This document shows, in pieces, positions 7,523-17,137 of a stretch of DNA of 64,000 nt (position 1 is its first letter; the number at the start of each line of letters is the position of its first letter). The notes beneath the pieces were generated by a model. That model was not told the origin of the DNA and did no database searches. It worked only from the letters and a program-made list of their open reading frames with translations. Source of the stretch: Brachybacterium ginsengisoli (lineage in GTDB: Bacteria; Actinomycetota; Actinomycetes; Actinomycetales; Dermabacteraceae); the NCBI RefSeq assembly GCF_002407065.1, contig NZ_CP023564.1, positions 1 to 64,000 on the forward strand. Direction: 5' to 3'. Made by a program: the position numbers and the translations under genes.

Positions 7523-8701
7523 GTGCCCGTCTCCCTCGCGCGCCGTCGCTGGGCGCTCTCTGCGCTGTTCCTGCTGCCGGGGCTGTGCGTCTCCTCCTGG
7601 GTGACGCGCACCCCGGCGGTGCGGGACCTGCTCGACGCCTCGACGGCGCAGATGGGGCTGGTGCTGTTCGGCCTCTCCGTCGGCTCGATGGCCGGGATCC
7701 TCTCCTCCGGTCCGCTCGTGATGCGGTGGGGGACCCGGCCGGTGGTCGCCACGGGCTCGGGGCTGATCGTCCTCGCGATGCCCGTCATCGCGATCGGCGC
7801 CGCGGCCGGGCTGCCGCTGCTGACCGCCGCGGGGCTCGCGCTGTTCGGAGCGGGGATGGGCGGCGGCGAGGTCGCCATGAACATCGAGGGGGCCGACGTC
7901 GAACGGCTCGGCGGGCGGCCCTTCCTGCCCGCCCTCCACGGCTGCTTCAGCCTCGGCACCGTGATCGGTGCGGTCCTGGGCATCCTCGCCAACGCGGTCT
8001 CGTTCCCGGTGGTGGCGCACCTCGTGCTCGCCGGGGTGCTCGGCGCCGCACTGCTCGTGTGGGCGATGCGCGCGATCGCTCCCGGCGTGGGTCGGGTCGC
8101 GCCGCAGGAGCGCGGCGGCCCGGCCCCGGTGCGCGGCCCCGCCCTGTGGAAGGACGCCCGGCTGCTGCTGATCGGCGGGATCGTGCTGGCCATGGCGCTG
8201 GCCGAGGGGACCGCGACCGACTGGCTCCCGCTGGTGATGGTGGACGGCCACGGCTTCGACGCCACCCTGGGCTCGAGCATGTTCGCCCTGTTCGCCGCGT
8301 CGATGACCATCGGCCGCTTCGGCGGCGGGCCGATCGTGGCCCAGGTGGGGCGCCCCCGCGTGCTCGCCGTCAGCGCGCTGTTCGCCGCGACCGGGCTCGC
8401 CCTGATCTCCCTGGTGGACAGCCAGATCGTGGCCCTGATCGCGGTGGTGCTGTGGGGCCTCGGCGCCTCGCTCGGCTTCCCGCTCGCGCTCTCCGCAGCG
8501 GGGGACTCGGGCGCGAACCCGGCCGCTCGCGTCGCGCTCGCCTCGACGATCGGCTACCTCGCCTTCCTCGTCGGCCCTCCCACCCTGGGGCTGCTCGGCG
8601 AGGAGATCGGGCTGCGGGGCGCGCTCGTGGTGCCGCTCGCGGTGGCGCTGGTCGCCGTGCTGCTCGCCCCCGCCACGGCCTCGCGGGCGAGGACTGCATG
8701 A
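7523..8701 (+). CDS. MFS transporter, YbjJ-like
   Basis: A 392-residue membrane protein with about twelve hydrophobic helices and no soluble domain. The order of helices and the motif around G-L-S-V-G-S-M-A-G near 50 match the short MFS group containing E. coli YbjJ; a second member of the same group is encoded at 36773. Substrate and direction are unknown. Start is GTG 7523 after AGGAG. It lies 33 bases after the CNNM pair and may share its transcript. Confidence 0.8.
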   Translation: MPVSLARRRWALSALFLLPGLCVSSWVTRTPAVRDLLDASTAQMGLVLFGLSVGSMAGILSSGPLVMRWGTRPVVATGSGLIVLAMPVIAIGAAAGLPLLTAAGLALFGAGMGGGEVAMNIEGADVERLGGRPFLPALHGCFSLGTVIGAVLGILANAVSFPVVAHLVLAGVLGAALLVWAMRAIAPGVGRVAPQERGGPAPVRGPALWKDARLLLIGGIVLAMALAEGTATDWLPLVMVDGHGFDATLGSSMFALFAASMTIGRFGGGPIVAQVGRPRVLAVSALFAATGLALISLVDSQIVALIAVVLWGLGASLGFPLALSAAGDSGANPAARVALASTIGYLAFLVGPPTLGLLGEEIGLRGALVVPLAVALVAVLLAPATASRARTA

Positions 8702-8828
8702 TCCTGCGCGAGTGAACGCGCACGTCGCAGAGCTCGTGCACGGAGTCGGTGAGCCGCGCCACCTTCGCGCCCGATCCCGCCCCTGACCGGGCCTCACGGC
8801 TACGGTGGCCGCAGCACATCGACGTGTC

Positions 8829-8848
8829 CCCGATGCTCCGGCATCGGG
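8829..8848 (+). promoter_or_regulatory. 5' UTR hairpin before ppsR-ppsA
   Basis: CCCGATGC (8829-8836) pairs perfectly with GCATCGGG (8841-8848) around a TCCG loop. It ends 20 bases before the ppsR start and 10 bases or less before its GGAGC/AGGGG ribosome site, so it could influence translation or message stability of the operon. Confidence 0.4.
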
Positions 8849-8868
8849 CCGGAGCAAGGGGCCGCCCC

Positions 8869-9720
8869 ATGAACGCTGATCTCCCGATCCCGCCGCCGCT
8901 GAGCCCCGCCGTGCCGGTCTTCTTCATCTCCGACTCCACCGGCATCAGCGCGGAGACCATGGGCAACGCCCTGCTGCTGCAGTTCCCCTCGGTCCCCTTC
9001 GAGCGCCGGCTGATGCCCTTCGTGCGCACCGTCGAGGAGGCCCGGGAGGTGCGCCGCGATCTCGACGCCGCGATGGACTCCGGCGCCTCCCCACTGGTGT
9101 TCCTCACCGTGGTGGACGAGGCCGTGCGCGAGGAGCTGCGGGCCACGAGGGCCCCGGTGATCGACTTCGTCAGCGGCCATCTCGCCCAGCTCGAGGAGCG
9201 GCTCGGGGTGGCGGGCGACCACGCCCCCGCCCGTCTGCACGGGGTGGGCGACTCCCGCCGGTACAACCGCCGCATGCAGGCCGTGGAGTTCGCGATCGAG
9301 CACGACGACGGCCAGTCGGTCCGAGCGATCGAGAAGGCCGACGTGGTGCTCATCGGCCCCTCCCGCTGCGGCAAGACCCCCACCAGCATGTACCTCGCCC
9401 TGATGCACGGCATCTTCGTGGCGAACTATCCGCTGGTGGACGAGGACCTCGCCGGGGAGGTGCTGCCCGCCTCGATCGCCCGCATCGCCGACCGCTGCTT
9501 CGGCCTGCTCACCTCGCCCGAACGGCTCTCCACCGTGCGCGGCGAGCGGCGCCCCGACTCCCGCTACGCCTCCCTGGAGCAGACCCGCTGGGAGCTGTCC
9601 CGGGCCCGCCGCGTCTACGACGTGCACGGCGTCGGCTTCGTCGACTCCTCGAACAGATCCGTCGAGGAGATGTCCACCCTGATCCTGCAATCGCTCGCCC
9701 TACGAAGGAGCACGCCATGA
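8869..9720 (+). CDS. ppsR: PEP synthase regulatory protein (bifunctional kinase/pyrophosphorylase)
   Basis: A 283-residue cytosolic enzyme of the DUF299 family. Family members inactivate PEP synthase by ADP-dependent phosphorylation of a threonine near its catalytic histidine and reactivate it by Pi-dependent dephosphorylation. The N-terminal [10 protein letters not shown] motif (18-27) and the P-loop G-P-S-R-C-G-K-T (163-170) are both intact. I place the start at ATG 8869, preceded by AGGGG, rather than an in-frame start 40 codons upstream that lacks family sequence. Its stop overlaps the ppsA start as ATGA, which matches the regulator-target relationship. Confidence 0.93.
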   Translation: MNADLPIPPPLSPAVPVFFISDSTGISAETMGNALLLQFPSVPFERRLMPFVRTVEEAREVRRDLDAAMDSGASPLVFLTVVDEAVREELRATRAPVIDFVSGHLAQLEERLGVAGDHAPARLHGVGDSRRYNRRMQAVEFAIEHDDGQSVRAIEKADVVLIGPSRCGKTPTSMYLALMHGIFVANYPLVDEDLAGEVLPASIARIADRCFGLLTSPERLSTVRGERRPDSRYASLEQTRWELSRARRVYDVHGVGFVDSSNRSVEEMSTLILQSLALRRSTP

Positions 9721-12086
9721 CCCAGAGCATCCGCCCGTACTCCGAGCTCGGCATGTCGGACCTCGAGCAGGTGGGAGGCAAGAACGCCTCCCTCGGAGAG
9801 ATGGTCTCGAACCTGACCCGCCTCGGGGTGCAGGTCCCCGACGGCTTCGCCACCACCGCGGACGCCTATCGCGAGTTCCTCGGCGCCACCGGCCTCGCCG
9901 AGCGGATCGACGAACGCCTGCAGGGCCTGGACACCGAGGACACCCTCGCGCTCGCCGAGGCCGGGAGGGAGATCCGGGAGCTGGTCGTCGCCCAGCCGTT
10001 CCCCGCGTCCCTCGAGGCGGACATCCGCACCGCCTACGAGCAGCTCGCCGCCGGCAGCGGCGAGGAGGCCTCCTTCGCCGTGCGCTCCTCCGCGACCGCC
10101 GAGGACCTGCCCGACGCCTCCTTCGCCGGCCAGCAGGAGACCTTCCTCAACGTGCGAGGGATCGACGCGGTGCTCACCGCGATCCGCGAGGTCTTCGCCT
10201 CCCTGTACAACGACCGCGCGATCGCCTACCGGGTCCACCACGACTTCGAGCACGCCGCGGTGGCGCTCAGCGCCGGGGTGCAGAAGATGGTGCGCTCGGA
10301 CCTCGGCGCGAGCGGCGTCATGTTCACCGTCGACACCGAATCCGGCTTCGACCAGGCCGTCTTCATCACCTCGGCCTACGGGCTCGGCGAGGGGGTGGTC
10401 CAGGGCGCGGTCAACCCCGACGAGTTCTACGTGTACAAGCCCGGGCTCCGCGAGGACCGCCCGGCGATCCTCAAGCGCGCCGTCGGCGAGAAGGCCACCA
10501 AGATGGTCTACACCGAGGACCGCGCCGTGGGCCGCACCACCGAGTTCGTCCCCGTCGACCCCGCCGAGCGGGGACGGCTGTCGCTGACCGACCAGCAGGT
10601 CGAGGACCTCGCTCGCCAGGCCCTGATCATCGAGGACCACTACGGCCGGGCGATGGACATCGAATGGGGCCTCGACGGCGCCGACGGCGGCCTGTACATC
10701 CTCCAGGCCCGCCCGGAGACGGTGCAGTCCCGCGCCGGGAACACGGTGGAGAAGTACCTCCTGACCTCCCGCGGCCCGGTCCGCGCCGAGGGCCGGGCGA
10801 TCGGCGCGAGGATCGGCGCCGGCCCCGTGCGGGTGCTGACCTCCATCGACCGGATGCACGAGTTCCAGCCCGGCGAGGTGCTGGTCGCGGACATGACCGA
10901 CCCCGACTGGGAGCCGATCATGAAGCGCGCGAGCGCGATCGTCACGAACCGCGGCGGGCGCACCTGCCACGCCGCGATCATCGCCCGCGAGCTGGGCATC
11001 CCCGCCGTGGTGGGGACCGGCACCGCCACCGAGGAGCTGCGGGACGGCGACGAGGTGACCGTCTCCGCCGCCGAGGGGGACACCGGCTTCGTCTACGAGG
11101 GGCTGCTGGACGTCACCGTCTCCCGCTCCGAGGTGGACTCGATGCCGCCGCTGCCCACGAAGATCATGATGAACGTGGGCAACCCCGAGCAGGCCTTCGG
11201 CTTCTCCCGCCTGCCGAACGCGGGGGTGGGCCTGGCCCGGCTCGAGTTCATCGTGAACCGCCAGATCGGCATCCACCCCCGGGCCCTGCTGGAGCCCGAG
11301 CGGCTGGACGCGGAGACCGCCGCCCAGGTCGCGGAGAGGATCGCCGCCTACGCCTCGCCGCGCGAGTTCTTCGTGCAGCGGGTCGCGGAGGGGGTCGCGA
11401 CCATCGCCGCCGCGTTCGCTCCGGAACCGGTGATCGTGCGGATGAGCGACTTCAAGTCCAACGAGTACGCGAACCTGCTGGCCGGGACGGTGTTCGAACC
11501 CGAGGAGGAGAACCCGATGATCGGGTACCGCGGGGCGTCCCGCTACCTCTCGGAGGACTTCGCGGAGTGCTTCGCGATGGAGTGCGAGGCGCTGCGGTAC
11601 GTACGGGAGGACATGGGGCTCTCGAACGTGAAGATCATGATCCCGTTCGTCCGCACCCCTGCGGAGGGCAAGGGCGTGATCGACCTGCTGGCCGGGCACG
11701 GGCTCGTGCGCGGCGAGAAGGGCCTCGAGGTGATCATGATGTGCGAGATCCCCTCGAACGCCGCCACCCCGGAGCTGTTCCTCGAGCACTTCGACGGCTT
11801 CTCGATCGGCTCGAACGACATGACCCAGCTGACCCTCGGCCTGGACCGGGACTCGGCGCTGGTCGCCGACGCCTTCGACGAGCGGGACCCGGCGGTGCGG
11901 TTCATGCTCTCCCGCGCGATCGAGGCCTGCCGCGCGGCGGGGAAGTACGTGGGCATCTGCGGCCAGGGCCCATCGGACCACCCCGACCTCGCGCAGTGGC
12001 TGCTCGACCAGGGCATCGCCTCGATGTCCCTGAACCCGGACACCGTGGTGGACACCTGGCTGCGGCTCGCCGGGCAGGGGACCTGA
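9717..12086 (+). CDS. ppsA: Phosphoenolpyruvate synthase (pyruvate, water dikinase)
   Basis: A 789-residue enzyme making PEP from pyruvate and ATP for gluconeogenesis, at the family's usual length. The N-terminal ATP-grasp part spans about 1-340. The swivelling domain carries the phosphorylated histidine in G-G-R-T-C-H (His418) next to the threonine (T416) targeted by PpsR. The C-terminal TIM barrel has [10 protein letters not shown] near 600 and the catalytic cysteine in G-I-C-G-Q (Cys748). It is translationally coupled to ppsR. Its 3' end meets the cupin gene convergently. Confidence 0.97.
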   Translation: MTQSIRPYSELGMSDLEQVGGKNASLGEMVSNLTRLGVQVPDGFATTADAYREFLGATGLAERIDERLQGLDTEDTLALAEAGREIRELVVAQPFPASLEADIRTAYEQLAAGSGEEASFAVRSSATAEDLPDASFAGQQETFLNVRGIDAVLTAIREVFASLYNDRAIAYRVHHDFEHAAVALSAGVQKMVRSDLGASGVMFTVDTESGFDQAVFITSAYGLGEGVVQGAVNPDEFYVYKPGLREDRPAILKRAVGEKATKMVYTEDRAVGRTTEFVPVDPAERGRLSLTDQQVEDLARQALIIEDHYGRAMDIEWGLDGADGGLYILQARPETVQSRAGNTVEKYLLTSRGPVRAEGRAIGARIGAGPVRVLTSIDRMHEFQPGEVLVADMTDPDWEPIMKRASAIVTNRGGRTCHAAIIARELGIPAVVGTGTATEELRDGDEVTVSAAEGDTGFVYEGLLDVTVSRSEVDSMPPLPTKIMMNVGNPEQAFGFSRLPNAGVGLARLEFIVNRQIGIHPRALLEPERLDAETAAQVAERIAAYASPREFFVQRVAEGVATIAAAFAPEPVIVRMSDFKSNEYANLLAGTVFEPEEENPMIGYRGASRYLSEDFAECFAMECEALRYVREDMGLSNVKIMIPFVRTPAEGKGVIDLLAGHGLVRGEKGLEVIMMCEIPSNAATPELFLEHFDGFSIGSNDMTQLTLGLDRDSALVADAFDERDPAVRFMLSRAIEACRAAGKYVGICGQGPSDHPDLAQWLLDQGIASMSLNPDTVVDTWLRLAGQGT

Positions 12087-12110
12087 GGGCGGGCGGGTGT
12101 CAGCCCTCGG
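12083..12110. terminator. End hairpin between ppsA and the cupin gene
   Basis: CTGAGGGC (12083-12090) can pair with GCCCTCGG (12103-12110), including one G-U pair, with a 12-base loop. The ppsA stop is in the left arm and the cupin stop is in the loop. It probably ends both convergent transcripts. Confidence 0.4.
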
Positions 12111-12450
12111 GGGCGGCGTGGCTGGTGGTGTCGTGCTGGGAGGTGACGGTGGTGAGCAGGAAGGCGGAGTCCTCGAGCGCCTCCACGGTGTGGCGCACGT
12201 GGGTGAGCGCCTCGAGGGCGCCGGCCCGCAGCACCACCGGCTCCTGACCGGTCACGCGCAGGCTGCCGTGGATCACCTGGATCGACGCCGCCGGCGGGGA
12301 GTTGTGCTCGGAGAGCTCGGCGCCCTCCCGGAGGGCGATCACCGTCTGCCGCAGGGGGCCGTCGTGGATCAGCAGCTCGGCGTGGCGGCCGTTGGGCGCC
12401 TCGCGGGCGAGGGCGATCGCCATGGTCATCGCGTCGGTCAGGGCAGCCAT
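12100..12450 (-). CDS. Small cupin-fold protein
   Basis: A 116-residue single-domain cupin. The segment E-H-N-S-P-P-A-A-S-I-Q-V-I-H-G-S-L-R-V-T-G (about 46-66) is the first cupin motif region, with Glu/His ligands partly kept, and a second His-containing strand follows near 86. Such proteins bind a metal or small ligand, sometimes as redox-stress sensors. AGGAGG lies six bases before ATG 12450, whereas the GTG three bases earlier is too close. Whether it works with larC, 44 bases upstream on the same strand, is open. Confidence 0.75.
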   Translation of the reverse strand: MAALTDAMTMAIALAREAPNGRHAELLIHDGPLRQTVIALREGAELSEHNSPPAASIQVIHGSLRVTGQEPVVLRAGALEALTHVRHTVEALEDSAFLLTTVTSQHDTTSHAAPEG

Positions 12451-12493
12451 CACAAACCTCCTGGGAATGGCGGTGGTCCCTGCCCAGTATCCG

Positions 12494-13885
12494 TCAGGAG
12501 GCGGGATCCGTCAGCCCGGCGGCGGATTCGCGCGCCAGATCGAGCATCGCGCGCTCGCTGATCCCGAGCACCCGCGCCGCCGCGGCGACGTCCCGGAACT
12601 CCGGCTCCCGGCGCACCACGAGCCCGGCGGGATCGCGGGCGATCTTCACCGCGATCCGCTGCCCGCGCACCTGGACCTCGGTGAACTCGCGGGTGCGGAT
12701 CTCCCGCTCCACGCGGTGACGGCGCACGCCGAGGCTGCCGGTGCGGTCCATGAGCAGGGCGGAGACCTCTCCCTCCGTCCCCTCGCGCACGAGCGCATGG
12801 ATCGTCACCGCGGGACGGCCGTGCTTCATGCTGATCGGGGTGAGCCAGGCGTCCAGCGCCCCGCGCTCGAGCAGCTCGTCGATCACTCCCGGCCACAGCC
12901 GCGGATCGAGGTCGTCCACGTTCGCCTCGAGCTGGAGGGCGGCGGCGGGGGTGTCGTGCGCGTCGGCCGCCGGGCCGAACGGTCGGCCCACGAGCACGCG
13001 CACCACGTTGGGCCGGCCGGGGGTGTCCTTGGTGCCGGCGCCGACGCCGAGCGCCTCGGTGAGCAGCATCGGCTGCGGTCCGGCGGTGTCGGCCAGGGCG
13101 CGCAGCAGGGCCACGCCCGTGGGCGTCGCGAGCTCGCCGATGCCGGGGGCGACCCCGGCGGGGACCCGTCGGCCGCCGTGCTCGTGCGGGCCGCCCTGGG
13201 CGTGGGCGGGCAGGCTGGAATGGTCGTGGTCGTGGTCGTGGTCATGAGGGTGGTCGTGGCTGTGGCTGTGGCTGTGCCCGTGGCTGTGCCCGCGGGGCGG
13301 GAGCAGCTCCCCGGCGACCGTCGGCCAGCCGAGCGCGAGGCGCGCCACGGCCGGGACCGGCACCGGGATGTCCCCGTGGGCCGCGCGGATCCGGCCGGAG
13401 CCGACGGCGAGCACGCTGCCGGTGGCCTCCGCGATCCCCAGCTGGCGCCACGCCTCGCAGGCGCCGATGACGTCGGCCAGGGAGTCCAGGGCGCCCACCT
13501 CGTGGAAGTGCACGTCGTCGGCCGGGACACCGTGGGTGGCGCCCTCCGCCTCGGCGAGGCGGGCGAACGCGGCGAGGGCCAGGTCGAGGGTCCGCTCGGG
13601 GACGTCCTCGCGGCCCCGCGAGTCCTCGAGCAGGGCGCGGATCGATGCCCAGGTGCGGTGCGGCGGGTCCTCGACCAGCACGTCCACGTCGATCTTCACC
13701 GCGCGCTGCCCGCCGCGGTCCACGTCGGAGCGCACGAAGCGGACCGAGCCGGGGACGAGCGCGTCCAGCACCCGCTGCACCCCGTCGAGGTCCGCGCCGG
13801 CGTCGATGAGCGCCGCCAGGAGCATGTCACCCGCGATCCCGGCGGTCGCGTCGAGGTAGGCCAGTCGGGAAGCGGTGAGATCCAT
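12494..13885 (-). CDS. larC: LarC, nickel-pincer cofactor cyclometallase, with a His-rich insert
   Basis: A 463-residue LarC (DUF111) protein. LarC inserts nickel into pyridinium-dithiocarboxylate mononucleotide to make the cofactor of lactate racemase and relatives. The conserved start A-Y-L-D-A-T-A-G-I-A-G-D-M (9-21) and E-A-N-V-D-D-L-D-P near 325 are present. A stretch rich in His-Ser and His-Asp pairs (about 196-222), encoded by a GTGGTC/GTGGCT repeat at about 13215-13295, probably binds or stores nickel. TAGCAT ends seven bases before the ATG with no Shine-Dalgarno, so translation looks leaderless. larB, larE and larA are not in the window. Confidence 0.93.
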   Translation of the reverse strand: MDLTASRLAYLDATAGIAGDMLLAALIDAGADLDGVQRVLDALVPGSVRFVRSDVDRGGQRAVKIDVDVLVEDPPHRTWASIRALLEDSRGREDVPERTLDLALAAFARLAEAEGATHGVPADDVHFHEVGALDSLADVIGACEAWRQLGIAEATGSVLAVGSGRIRAAHGDIPVPVPAVARLALGWPTVAGELLPPRGHSHGHSHSHSHDHPHDHDHDHDHSSLPAHAQGGPHEHGGRRVPAGVAPGIGELATPTGVALLRALADTAGPQPMLLTEALGVGAGTKDTPGRPNVVRVLVGRPFGPAADAHDTPAAALQLEANVDDLDPRLWPGVIDELLERGALDAWLTPISMKHGRPAVTIHALVREGTEGEVSALLMDRTGSLGVRRHRVEREIRTREFTEVQVRGQRIAVKIARDPAGLVVRREPEFRDVAAAARVLGISERAMLDLARESAAGLTDPAS

Positions 13886-13929
13886 GATGACGATGCTAGT
13901 GCGCGCTGGTCATCAGGCATCATTCCCTC

Positions 13930-15651
13930 ATGCCCTGCCTCGCCCCCGTCGCCCGCTTCGACGATGTCCTCGCGGGGCGCAGCCTGCAGTTCGGCCGTGC
14001 CGACCGGGTGATCCGGGCGGACCGGCCGGAGGAGGTGCGGCCCGCTCTCGCCGCGGTCCAGGAGGCTGTCGCGGGCGGCTCCTGGGCGTTCGGGATGATC
14101 GGTTACGAGGCCGCCGCGGGCCTGGATCCTGCGGCGCGGGTGGCTCCGCCCCAGGAGGGCCTGCCGCTGGTGTGGTTCGGGCTCGCCGCGGCCCCGGATC
14201 CCGACCCGGGGCCGCTCACCTCGGGGGAGGGCTTCGCGGTCTCCTCGTGGACTCCCGACTGGGACCGGCGGGCGCATGCCCGGGCCGTCACGGCGGTGCG
14301 CGCGGCGATCGCCGAGGGCGAGACCTACCAGTGCAACCTCACCACCCGCCTGCGCGCCCGCTTCGCGGGGGACCCGTACGGGCTGTACGGGGAGCTGGCG
14401 CGTCGCCAGCACGGAGCGCACCACGCCTACCTCGACCTGGGGCGCCACACGGTGGTCAGCGCGAGCCCCGAGCTGTTCTTCGCCGGGGAGGACGGCCTGC
14501 TGACCACCGCTCCGATGAAGGGCACCGCCGCCTCCCGGGAGGCCCTGCTCGACAGCGAGAAGGATCGCGCCGAGAACATCATGATCGTGGACCTGCTGCG
14601 CAACGATCTGGCGCGGGTGTGCGAGCCCGGGAGCGTGCAGGTCACCGAGCTGCTGCGCGCCGAGGAGTATCCGACGCTGTGGCAGCTCACCTCCACGGTG
14701 CAGGGCCGGCCGCGGGAGGGCGCCGACCTGGTCCAGGTGCTCGAGGCGCTGTTCCCCTGCGGCTCGATCACGGGAGCGCCGAAGCTGTCCACCATGGCGC
14801 TGATCGCCGAGCTCGAGGACTCCCCGCGCGGCGTGTACTGCGGGGCGGTCGGGTACCTCGCGCCGGGGCCCCGGCTCCGGGCCCGCTTCAACGTCGCGAT
14901 CCGCACCGTGCTCGTCGATGCCGCTGCCGGCTCCGCGGTCTACGGCGCCGGCGGCGGCGTCACCTGGGCCTCGACCCCTGAGGGGGAGTACGACGAGCTG
15001 CTGGTCAAGGCCGCGGTGCTGCCGACGGGGACCACCGAGCCCTTCGCGCTGCTGGAGACGTTCGCGGTGGTCGACGGGGTCGCCGGGAATCTCGAGCGGC
15101 ACCTGGAGCGGATGCGTGCATCGGCCGCGGAGCTGGGGATCCCGCAGGATCCGGTCCTGCTCGAGCGCGTCGCGCGGGAGGCCGTCGCCGAGGCGGAGGA
15201 GTCGGTGCTGCTGCGCCTCGCCCTGCGGCGCGACGGGTCGCTCTCGACCACGTCGCGGCCGCTGCGGAGCGCGCCCGGGCCCGTGCGGCTCGCGATCGAC
15301 ACCGTGCGCAGCCGATTCCCCGCCGGGCTCAGCGGCCACAAGACCACCGTGCGGGGGCACTTCACGGCGGCCCGGGAGCGCCATCCCGGCGCGGACGACG
15401 TGGTGCTGCTCGGTGAGCACGGACGGGCCGTCGAGACCACGATCTCCACGCTCGCCGCACGGATCGACGGCGTCTGGTGCACTCCGCCCCTCGCCGACGG
15501 CTGCCTGGCGGGCGTGGGCCGAGCCCTGGCCCTCGAACGGAACGACCTGGTGGAGCGGCCGCTGAGCGTCGAGATGCTGCGCGGCGCCGACCGGCTCGCG
15601 GTGCTCAGCTCCGCGCGGGGACGGCGGGCCGCGGAGCTGGCCGAAAGCTGA
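13930..15651 (+). CDS. pabB: Fused aminodeoxychorismate synthase component I and lyase (PabB-PabC)
   Basis: A 573-residue fusion for p-aminobenzoate synthesis in the folate pathway. Residues about 60-360 form a chorismate-binding domain with G-E-T-Y-Q-C-N-L-T, P-M-K-G-T-A-A, the E-K-D-R-A-E-N-I-M-I-V-D-L-L-R-N-D-L signature and C-G-S-I-T-G-A-P-K. Residues about 365-573 form a class-IV aminotransferase-like lyase with its catalytic lysine in S-G-H-K-T-T and the PLP motif around E-T-T-I-S-T-L. It needs a separate PabA glutaminase. The start has no Shine-Dalgarno and may be leaderless; it diverges from larC over 44 bases. Confidence 0.93.
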   Translation: MPCLAPVARFDDVLAGRSLQFGRADRVIRADRPEEVRPALAAVQEAVAGGSWAFGMIGYEAAAGLDPAARVAPPQEGLPLVWFGLAAAPDPDPGPLTSGEGFAVSSWTPDWDRRAHARAVTAVRAAIAEGETYQCNLTTRLRARFAGDPYGLYGELARRQHGAHHAYLDLGRHTVVSASPELFFAGEDGLLTTAPMKGTAASREALLDSEKDRAENIMIVDLLRNDLARVCEPGSVQVTELLRAEEYPTLWQLTSTVQGRPREGADLVQVLEALFPCGSITGAPKLSTMALIAELEDSPRGVYCGAVGYLAPGPRLRARFNVAIRTVLVDAAAGSAVYGAGGGVTWASTPEGEYDELLVKAAVLPTGTTEPFALLETFAVVDGVAGNLERHLERMRASAAELGIPQDPVLLERVAREAVAEAEESVLLRLALRRDGSLSTTSRPLRSAPGPVRLAIDTVRSRFPAGLSGHKTTVRGHFTAARERHPGADDVVLLGEHGRAVETTISTLAARIDGVWCTPPLADGCLAGVGRALALERNDLVERPLSVEMLRGADRLAVLSSARGRRAAELAES

Positions 15652-15665
15652 GCCGCGCCCCTCAG
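15648..15665. terminator. Stop-codon hairpin between pabB and the amidohydrolase gene
   Basis: CTGAG (15648-15652) pairs with CTCAG (15661-15665) around eight bases; the stems contain both stop codons. A weak bidirectional end signal. Confidence 0.35.
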
Positions 15666-16873
15666 AGCGCCAGCTCGCCGCCCTCGACCACGACCCGTCC
15701 ACCGGCCAGGACGACCTCGCGACGGGCGGCGCGCAGCAGGGCGTCGGGCACGTTCTCGGCGTCCACGAGCACCACGTCGGCCCGGGACCCCACGACCAGG
15801 TCGTGCTGGTCGCGGTGCACGAAGGAGGCGGAGTCGGTCGAGGTCAGGCGCACGGCGTCGACGAGCTCCTCGTCGTACCGCAGCCCGTGCAGCCGGGCGA
15901 AGCCGAGCGCGATCCGGAGCATGTCCCCGTCGCCGTAGGGGGACCACAGATCGCGGATGCCGTCGGTGCCGAGGCCCAGGCGCAGCCCGTGCTCGCGCAT
16001 CGACGCCCAGGGCAGCCGGCCCCGTCCGGGCGGGGCGACGGAGGCCCAGGAGATCCCGGCCTCCGCGAGCGCGGCGACCAGCTCCGTCTGGCGGGTGCCG
16101 GAGACGTCCCCGAGGGCGAAGCCGTGGGAGACCGTGACGCGGCCCTGGAGGCCGGCCTGCACGGTCCGCTCCGCGAGCAGCTCGAACTGGAAGACGCCCA
16201 GGTCGTTGCCGTCATGGATGTGGATGTCGAGCCCCACCTCGCGGTGCACCGCGATCTCCACCAGGCCGTCCAGCTGCGCGACCGGGTCGCGGTCGATCCC
16301 CGCGGGGTCCAGGCCGCCGATGCTCGCGGCGCCCTCCTGCGCGGCGCGGTCCAGCAGCTCCAGGACTCCGGGCCGACGGATCACGCCGTCCTGCGGGAAG
16401 GCGACGATCTCCACCTCGAGGGCGCCGTCCAGCCGCTCGGCGGCCGCGCGCACGGAGGCGATCCCGTCGAGCCCGACCCCGAGATCCACGTCCACGTGGG
16501 TGCGGGTCGCGGTGGTGCCGTGGCGCAGGAACTCCTGCATGACCAGCTCGGTCGAGTCGGTGCTGGGGATCCCCAGCGCCCCGCGCTCGGCCCGCTCGTG
16601 GGCGATGCGGCCCTGCGTGGTGGCCTCACCGCCGTAGGACACCCACGGCTTGCCCCACCAGCTCTTGTCCACGTGGGCGTGCGAGTTGATCAGGCCGGGC
16701 AGCGCCAGCAGGCCGCGCCCGTCGAGGCGGTCGCCGCCCTCCGGTGCCGGGGCGTCGGCGCGGTGCGGTGCGAGCGCGGTGATCACCCCGTCCTCGATGG
16801 TGATGTCGGTGGGCGCGCCACCCCAGGGGCGGACGTCCTGGAGCAGGATCGAGCGGCGGGTGCGAGAGGACAT
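15662..16873 (-). CDS. CodA-like amidohydrolase/deaminase
   Basis: A 403-residue metal-dependent amidohydrolase. The metal motif S-H-A-H-V-D-K gives His65 and His67, D-I-H-I-H-D-G near 216 supplies further ligands, S-H-G-F another histidine, and L-G-T-D-G-I near 306 the catalytic aspartate. The H-V-D-K variant and overall plan match the cytosine deaminase/AtzC branch, which deaminates pyrimidines, creatinine or triazines; the substrate is unresolved. TAGCGT ends six bases before the ATG, so the gene looks leaderless. It is monocistronic, convergent with pabB. Confidence 0.85.
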   Translation of the reverse strand: MSSRTRRSILLQDVRPWGGAPTDITIEDGVITALAPHRADAPAPEGGDRLDGRGLLALPGLINSHAHVDKSWWGKPWVSYGGEATTQGRIAHERAERGALGIPSTDSTELVMQEFLRHGTTATRTHVDVDLGVGLDGIASVRAAAERLDGALEVEIVAFPQDGVIRRPGVLELLDRAAQEGAASIGGLDPAGIDRDPVAQLDGLVEIAVHREVGLDIHIHDGNDLGVFQFELLAERTVQAGLQGRVTVSHGFALGDVSGTRQTELVAALAEAGISWASVAPPGRGRLPWASMREHGLRLGLGTDGIRDLWSPYGDGDMLRIALGFARLHGLRYDEELVDAVRLTSTDSASFVHRDQHDLVVGSRADVVLVDAENVPDALLRAARREVVLAGGRVVVEGGELAL

Positions 16874-17049
16874 GTCCGAACGCTATGTCACGGGGCAGGG
16901 CGCCGAAAGTGTTGCGGGACGGGGCTGCTGATGGGATCGCGGACGGGTGTCCGATTCGTGCTGATTGCCGCGAATGAGTGTTCTGACCTGGGATTCTGTC
17001 CTTCGAGGGGTGGCGTGGGGGTGAGAGAAGCGCCGTGCGACCTGCGTAC

Positions 17050-17079
17050 TTGTGCTCCCCGTCACACGGTGCATAACGT
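17050..17079 (+). promoter_or_regulatory. Candidate promoter of the Gly/Gln-rich gene
   Basis: TTGTGC (17050-17055), 18 bases, then TAACGT (17074-17079). The surrounding 16930-17090 is less GC-rich than the rest of the window. A start near 17086 would leave a leader of about 50 bases, holding a GCTCGCCGGTCTTCACCGG fold and GGGAG as ribosome site. Confidence 0.35.
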
Positions 17080-17137
17080 TTTGGACACGCGCATGGAGCT
17101 CGCCGGTCTTCACCGGGATCACGATGGGAGTTCGATC

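Noticed and set aside
13201-13300. Minisatellite or mobile repeat in larC
   Set aside because: The GTGGTC/GTGGCT repeats are the codons of the His-Ser and His-Asp tract in LarC.
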